From positions 1-61,067 of the forward strand of contig JASANZ010002168.1 in the NCBI GenBank assembly GCA_030849805.1: a stretch of 61,067 nucleotides of DNA. The letters are read 5' to 3'. The DNA comes from Sergeia podlipaevii (lineage: Eukaryota > Euglenozoa > Kinetoplastea > Trypanosomatida > Trypanosomatidae). Numbering within the stretch: the stretch's first letter is position 1; the number at the start of each line of letters is the position of its first letter. This document shows, one piece after another, positions 56,616 to 61,067 of this stretch. The notes beneath the pieces were generated by a model. The model was not told where the DNA came from. It worked only from the letters and a program-made list of their open reading frames with translations, and did no database searches. Made by a program: the position numbers and the translations under genes.

Positions 56616-58241
56616 TTAAAAATTTAAACTCCGTCCAACACTCGGTCGTGGTGATCCCACAATACTATCTTCAACAGCAGACTCCGAGCGCAGCGCACGC
56701 GAAACAGTAGAAAAGGAAACTTCAGCGGGAGAAGACGGTGCGTGTGTGTCACTGATCCACGCATCACCCCCAACGTTGTGGCTAAAATCTGTCGATAAAG
56801 CACGATCAAGCATATCTTTACAAAAAGAATCAGACTTAATGCTAAGAGCGAGGTGATAGTGAGAAATGGCTGCCTTGATGTTTCCGCAAAGATGAAATGT
56901 AAAGCCTAAAGCGCAATGACCGTGGCTCGCGTTGGGTCTACACCTTACGTACTGTGTATAGTACTTGAGCGCCTCAGAATAATTCCGTGATTTTCTGTGT
57001 GCAGTTGCCAAGTTGAAAACAATACAATCTAAATATTCTGACGAATTCTCAGCGTTTGGAAGATTCTCGTACGCAGCTGTAAAAAAATGGCGAGCTTCTT
57101 GTAACTTTTGTGTCCGCATGTATAAAACGCCTATTTCATTGAGAATAAATGAATCGTGTGGCAACTTTTTCAGTGCATCTTCGAAAAAGCACATGGCGAT
57201 AGGCCACTGATGAATCCTACTATACTGCATTCCAACAAATATCCCTGCCTTGTGAAGTCCAGGAAAAAAGTTTATTGCTCTTCTGTACACATTTAGCGCC
57301 TGTTCGCCCTCCTCTAACTTCGCATAGCAATGCCCATAAGCTATCCATGCTTCCGCAAAATATGAGTCAAGTTCAGAAGCTCTGCTAAAATAGCGTCCTG
57401 CACGTTCATAATTGGAAAGAGAATAATAATAGCACCCAATAGCATAAACTGCAATTTCTGAGCGGGACTTGTTTTTGGAAAGAGAATGGGCAATCTCAAA
57501 AAGCTTAGGAGTAGCTTTTATATCTACCAAAGAGCGTAAATGTACGCAAATTGCATCCCTATTGTAGGGATCTAGTTGCAAAAGCTCAGTAGTAAGCGAA
57601 GAAGCTTGACGTAAATTATTATTCTCATATTCCCTTCGAGCCGCTTGCAATAACAGCAACTTATGAGGAACCCCATCAACAACCTTTGAAAACAGCTCAA
57701 CCCGTGTTTTGTATGCGCAACGCAAAACTTCAGCTTCTTGTGGCAAATTGAGACTGTCAATTACTTCACACAAATCAACCGAGTCAAGTAAGTGACGCTC
57801 AATCAGTGCCTCCATTGCCTCGCCGCAAAAAGGGTCCCTTTCAAGGGCCATTTGGTAGTTCTTCGCGGCTTTTGCGGTTTCCCCGGAAAGCTCGGCGCAT
57901 TTTCCTATGTAGCACAACGCTAAAACGTTCTCTTTCTGCATTTTTGACAAAACATCAGCGTATAACAGGCACTGTTTCAGCTCACCAAGTTCAAATGCCG
58001 CCTTCATACCGAGATGCAAAGCACCAATATTCATTTCATCTATTTTCAGGCATGTTTGAACAGTTCTCAGAACATTGTCAAACTCACGAACTTCAAAAAG
58101 CGTCCGTGCGCGCAACAGCAATAAATCTACTGACCTACCATCCAGTTGACATAAAATATCAGTCAACGGCAAAGCACTATGTGGCTCTCCATTTTCTAAA
58201 AACCGAACAACATTAGATCTAAGCGTGGAAACAGTATCCAT
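56616..58241 (-). CDS. CDC16: Anaphase-promoting complex subunit CDC16/APC6
   Basis: A 541-residue TPR protein of the anaphase-promoting complex, the ubiquitin ligase that drives exit from mitosis. About 12 TPR helix pairs cover residues 25-490. Those from about 290 on follow human CDC16 closely: AVYAIGCYYYSLSNYERAGR, YFSRASELDSYFAEAWIAYG, HCYAKLEEGEQALNVYRRAI, NEIGVLYMRTQKLQEARHFF, FNLATAHRKSRNYSEALKYY and LGFTFHLCGNIKAAISHYHL. Human CDC16 has AVGCYYL, GPAWIAYGHSFA, MHEVGVVAFQNGEW and IGYIHSLMGNFENAVDYFHT at matching places. The C-terminal 50 residues are disordered. It is the first recognisable gene of this leftward cluster and has visibly AT-ending codons. The start is the first ATG. Confidence 0.92.
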   Translation of the reverse strand: MDTVSTLRSNVVRFLENGEPHSALPLTDILCQLDGRSVDLLLLRARTLFEVREFDNVLRTVQTCLKIDEMNIGALHLGMKAAFELGELKQCLLYADVLSKMQKENVLALCYIGKCAELSGETAKAAKNYQMALERDPFCGEAMEALIERHLLDSVDLCEVIDSLNLPQEAEVLRCAYKTRVELFSKVVDGVPHKLLLLQAARREYENNNLRQASSLTTELLQLDPYNRDAICVHLRSLVDIKATPKLFEIAHSLSKNKSRSEIAVYAIGCYYYSLSNYERAGRYFSRASELDSYFAEAWIAYGHCYAKLEEGEQALNVYRRAINFFPGLHKAGIFVGMQYSRIHQWPIAMCFFEDALKKLPHDSFILNEIGVLYMRTQKLQEARHFFTAAYENLPNAENSSEYLDCIVFNLATAHRKSRNYSEALKYYTQYVRCRPNASHGHCALGFTFHLCGNIKAAISHYHLALSIKSDSFCKDMLDRALSTDFSHNVGGDAWISDTHAPSSPAEVSFSTVSRALRSESAVEDSIVGSPRPSVGRSLNF

Positions 58242-58904
58242 CTTTCAACAACAAAAGAGAAAGCTACGTAAAATAATATTAAAAACACCAAAAAAAAAGA
58301 GAAAAAAAGCACGAGTAAATTGCAATCTACAGCAACAAAAATAAAAATTACAGCAACTCAATCAATAATAATAACAATAACATGTCCAAAAGGCACAAAT
58401 AAGGCAAATTTTACACATTTAACAACCTCGCCAACAATCCATCAACTCATCCCTCCTAACAACCTCTACCACCTCCCCGCAAATGCCAACATTCAACGGC
58501 ACCTATAGCGTCCCTCCTCCCTCCCCCCCCCCTCGACCACCTCATGCACTCAGACTCGAACGCAAAAAAAACTAAAACCCCTGAACAAACACGCACTCGC
58601 AAATGCTCCACTGCCCCTGCCACATCTTTCCAAACAAAATAATAACAACCCGCAACAAGCTGTCCACACGGACCTCCATGAGCCCAGCAAAAGTCAAAAA
58701 CCGGAGAAAATCGTACATGCAACTTTATGCCTACCATGCCATATCACAAAACCCAAATAACCCATCAGACCCTGCCCGCCAAAAACCCAACAAAATGAAC
58801 GTACAACCACTTAAACTTCCTACCACAACGAAACATAGTAACCATAGTGTCACAATACTATGGAGAGAGAAGAGGAGAGAGGAGAAGAGGAACGTAATCA
58901 AGGC

Positions 58905-59060
58905 TTCTGCGTCTAGCAATGGATTCGCTAGCCGTTCATCGCATATCACGTTGGCTACGTCAGAACACGTTGCCTAGGCAAGTTAGTTAACAGTGATTCT
59001 TTTGTTCCCGTAGGGACTGTGTCAAGGGAACCACCCCGAGTGGGGGGTTCGCATATACAA
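58905..59060. other. Hairpin-rich island of unknown nature
   Basis: Within AT/C-rich surroundings this stretch is balanced in composition and full of short inverted repeats: CTAGC/GCTAG around 58915-58931, the 12-bp palindrome TTGCCTAGGCAA at 58970-58981, GTTCCC (59004-59009) with GGGAAC (59026-59031), and AACC-a-CCCC/GGGGGGTT at 59029-59049. It does not match a tRNA (no B box), spliced-leader RNA or U snRNA that I can recall. It could be a small RNA gene or a mobile-element remnant. Confidence 0.35.
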
Positions 59061-59989
59061 GGAAAATACTCGACGGCTCAAAGTGTGTCACACAGGTAGT
59101 TCAAAAAATAGAAAAAATTTCTTAGATACAGGAAACTTTAGGGCGGGCCACCGTTCCCGCTACACACGCAGAAACAAACACTTTAGGACGGTGGGAAAAC
59201 AAGAACAAAATAATGGAGACGCTTGCATGCCACAAAAGGTGGGAAAGATAAAAATATGATAACCAGAGCACTCGTTTTGAAATACATGACTCAACGGGAA
59301 AAAAAACAAAAACAAAAGTAAAATAAAATAGTAAAGATAAACCTGTTACTTAAGTCACACATATACTCATAAACATAAACAATGCAGGGTGGGTGGGTTG
59401 CAACCAAAAACCTATCGGTTTATTTGACTTAAATAAATCAAACAAAGCACGTGCTTAAGTAGTGAACAACAAAGGAAGATATATAGAGAGAGAAGAGAGG
59501 AGGTGTGTGAGAGAGCGCATCCATACAGTCAGCCATACATAGCAATCACCGGGAGCAGCATCGTGTGAGCCCCGGAACTCCATCAACCTTTCCACTTACC
59601 ATTTACCATTTACCATATTTTGTTAATCCAAGTGTTGCCACAAAGAGAATGCGCCAAGGTTATGCGCACACACCCACACCACCACATATGCTCAGGATCC
59701 ACACACACACAGGAGGCATACAGTGCCGCCAGGAGAGCCAGTCAAGCACCGCAAGATGACATTCAATCACTGCAGCTAGCTCAGTATCGGCATCACCGCC
59801 ACAAAACTCACCAAAGTTTACACTGGACTTCCAGAACACCATCGTTACATTCCCTCAATACCATATCTACACACATTCCACCACTCAATTGCACCCATTC
59901 CTCTCACCATATAGACCACTGAAAGCCACCTAGCAATGGTCCCACAACCACACTGGGATACTTCACAACCTCAGTTGGAATCGTCATAA

Positions 59990-60735
59990 GTGCAGTAGGG
60001 CCCATTCCGGGCGAACACTACGGCCTTCCCAAACGACGCTAAGACATCAAACAATAATACTGGAGTTCCCTCCCGAAGCCTGGGGTCCCTTTCCCGGGAA
60101 CGGTAGTACTCCCTCTAACGATGCTGCAGCCCTTCCCGACAACGCTAGAACACCGGACGGCTACGCTGGGGACCCTTCGAGACGGTAATAGTCCCTTTCC
60201 CCGTAACAGGGGGCCCCTCCCGACGCCACTGGCACCCTTCCTCACAAAGCCAGGCCCTTTCTTAACGGCACTAGGGTCCCTTCCCACTGACACTGGAGCC
60301 ACTTCCCGGCAGCCGATTGCGCACTCTCGTCGACGCTTGGACACGTCACGGCTGCACTGAGGTCCATCCAAACTACACCGGGGCCCCCTGAAGGCACAGC
60401 AGTGACACCTGTGAGACCCAGTGGAAACGTGACAATCGCGGTGCGGCTTCCTCCCGCCGGCGCTGGCACCGTCCGGAGGCGCTCTGGCGCCCTGGGGTCG
60501 CTTCGGGGCCCCCTCCTGGCGCCGCAGCCCCAACCCCCGGGGCGGAGGCCATCAACCCCCCACCCGGCGCCGCGAGGGCCCCCTCGCCGGAATACGGCGG
60601 CGCGTGGCGGCCCTGGCGGGGGCGTGAATTCCACAGCGCCGCCCCCCCCCGGCGCCGCCGGCGCCCCCCCCCTAACAACCGCGGGGCCCTTTGCGAGAAT
60701 ACCGAGTCCTTCCTCGTTTGCGCTGAGGCACCGGT
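59990..60735. repeat. Degenerate 21-bp tandem array (minisatellite)
   Basis: Between 60172 and 60318 seven consecutive units of exactly 21 bases can be read, at 60172, 60193, 60214, 60235, 60256, 60277 and 60298. The rough consensus is NCCCTTCCCGACGGCACTGGG. More diverged units with the same spacing extend left to about 59990 and right into the very GC-rich block to about 60735. On the minus strand this translates to a seven-residue pattern like VGRGPxx, which explains the long open frames there. I therefore do not call them genes. Confidence 0.7.
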
Positions 60736-61067
60736 GAGGCGGAGGGGGATGCTGGCACCGACCGTGGGACGATTGCCGAGGTTGTTGAGAGATTCGTCAA
60801 CTATTCAGACATCCCTGGAGTTCACCGTAGGAAAGGGTGGTGGTGCGGGGATGACGAAATGGAGACATGGGATTTCTTGGGGATTTTGTAGGGTGTTTTG
60901 CCGACTTGGGGTGGGGTGCCTGCGAGTGGTTAGGGGGTTTGTGTGGGGCGGCGTTGAACTAGCTGGTGGTTGCAGCTGCGGGTGTTATATGACGGGGTTG
61001 TGAACGTGCGGGCGGGGACGCGGGGTGTGTGAAAAGTTGGGGCGCTGTGTCTAACGATGATGGGGGG
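60735..61067 (+). other. G/T-rich segment at the right edge
   Basis: Strand composition flips here: the plus strand becomes rich in G and T (for example GGGGTGGGGTGCC near 60910-60922 and a terminal G6-7 run). One open frame spans 60734-61003, but its Gly/Arg/Trp/Val/Cys-rich product follows from the base composition. No known motif is seen. Confidence 0.5.

Larger units (their letters stand above)
58242..61067. promoter_or_regulatory. Candidate divergent strand-switch region / transcription start region
   Basis: No gene is supported in these 2.8 kb. From about 58300 to 60730 the plus strand is poor in G and rich in C and A, so the leftward sense strand is G/T-rich. After about 60740 the plus strand itself becomes G/T-rich (many GGGG and GTGTG runs). 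Poly-C tracts (58523-58532, about 60642-60650, 60664-60672) give poly-G on the leftward sense strand. It lies at the head of a purely leftward gene cluster. GT-rich sequence has been shown to act as an RNA polymerase II promoter in African trypanosomes. That this region is divergent is an inference, as I cannot see the genes right of 61067. Confidence 0.45.

Noticed and set aside
58320..58977. Short plus-strand frames (58320-58508, 58603-58977)
   Set aside because: Thr/Asn/Pro- and Lys-rich products explained by C/A-rich composition, with no homology or domain seen.
58905..59060. tRNA, spliced-leader RNA or snRNA gene
   Set aside because: There is no A/B box pair, no spliced-leader exon sequence, and no recognisable U-RNA motif. 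Retained only as a structured island.
60039..60634. Long open frames on both strands in the GC-rich right end
   Set aside because: They follow from the 21-bp repeat (a multiple of three) and high GC. The products are heptapeptide-periodic or Gly/Arg/Pro noise with no motif, and neither strand shows a splice acceptor.
60660..61067. Telomere end
   Set aside because: Only isolated CCCTAA and TTAGGG hexamers occur; there is no tandem array.
1..61067. CRISPR arrays, operons with ribosome binding sites, insertion sequences or phage genes
   Set aside because: The window is eukaryotic nuclear DNA with trans-splicing signals; no regularly spaced repeats, transposase or reverse transcriptase frames were seen.

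Overview
The window is nuclear DNA of a trypanosomatid or close kinetoplastid relative. I recognise 27 protein genes plus one extra tandem copy of a ribosomal protein gene, 28 coding sequences in all. Every one lies on the minus strand, is intronless and is separated from its neighbours by AT-rich spacers. On the coding strand the spacers carry long T-tracts followed by AG shortly before the start codons, as expected for trans-splicing of a polycistronic RNA. The gene content (BBS2, nuclear CBP20, SF3b145, kinetoplastid-style hypothetical proteins) agrees. I cannot fix the genus. Coordinates use the first plausible ATG; several longer open frames begin only at GTG or TTG and were trimmed.

From left to right (the order opposite to transcription): two large disordered proteins (1.1-6.2 kb), a secreted or membrane SAM-domain protein, a 1201-residue LRR protein resembling LRRC43, the NatB auxiliary subunit NAA25, an ALG14-ALG13 fusion broken at its 5' end by a single ambiguous base, cap-binding protein CBP20, an LMBRD2-like membrane protein, a coiled-coil protein, SF3B2, a degenerate AMP-binding enzyme, and BBS2 (to 30.5 kb). 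A 3.1-kb gene-free spacer follows. Next come an STE11-like protein kinase, a cytochrome b5-b5-reductase fusion, RRS1, histidyl-tRNA synthetase, a dynactin p25-like protein, an unknown, quinolinate phosphoribosyltransferase, a probable mitochondrial protein, a catalytically dead PI-PLC with a PDZ domain in its X-Y linker, two nearly identical eS30 genes, a NudC-like CS protein, a hydratase/FAH-family protein, an unknown, and CDC16/APC6 (to 58.24 kb).

The last 2.8 kb (58.24-61.07 kb) has no convincing gene and looks quite different. Its plus strand is C/A-rich up to about 60.73 kb and then switches abruptly to G/T-rich. The C-rich part contains a degenerate 21-bp tandem array and poly-C tracts. 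Because all genes to the left are transcribed leftward, both outgoing strands are G/T-rich. This is the layout expected of a divergent strand-switch region with a GT-rich RNA polymerase II start site, and I consider it the most interesting part of the window. Genes next to it (53-58 kb) use visibly more AT-ending codons than those further left.

The genes have housekeeping and cytoskeletal or ciliary roles (translation, N-acetylation, splicing, cap binding, N-glycosylation, cell cycle, BBSome). Their co-location reflects polycistronic transcription, not a shared pathway. The most unusual proteins are the pseudo-PLC with PDZ insert, the AMP-binding pseudoenzyme, the b5-b5-b5R fusion and the FAH-family protein with an altered metal site.
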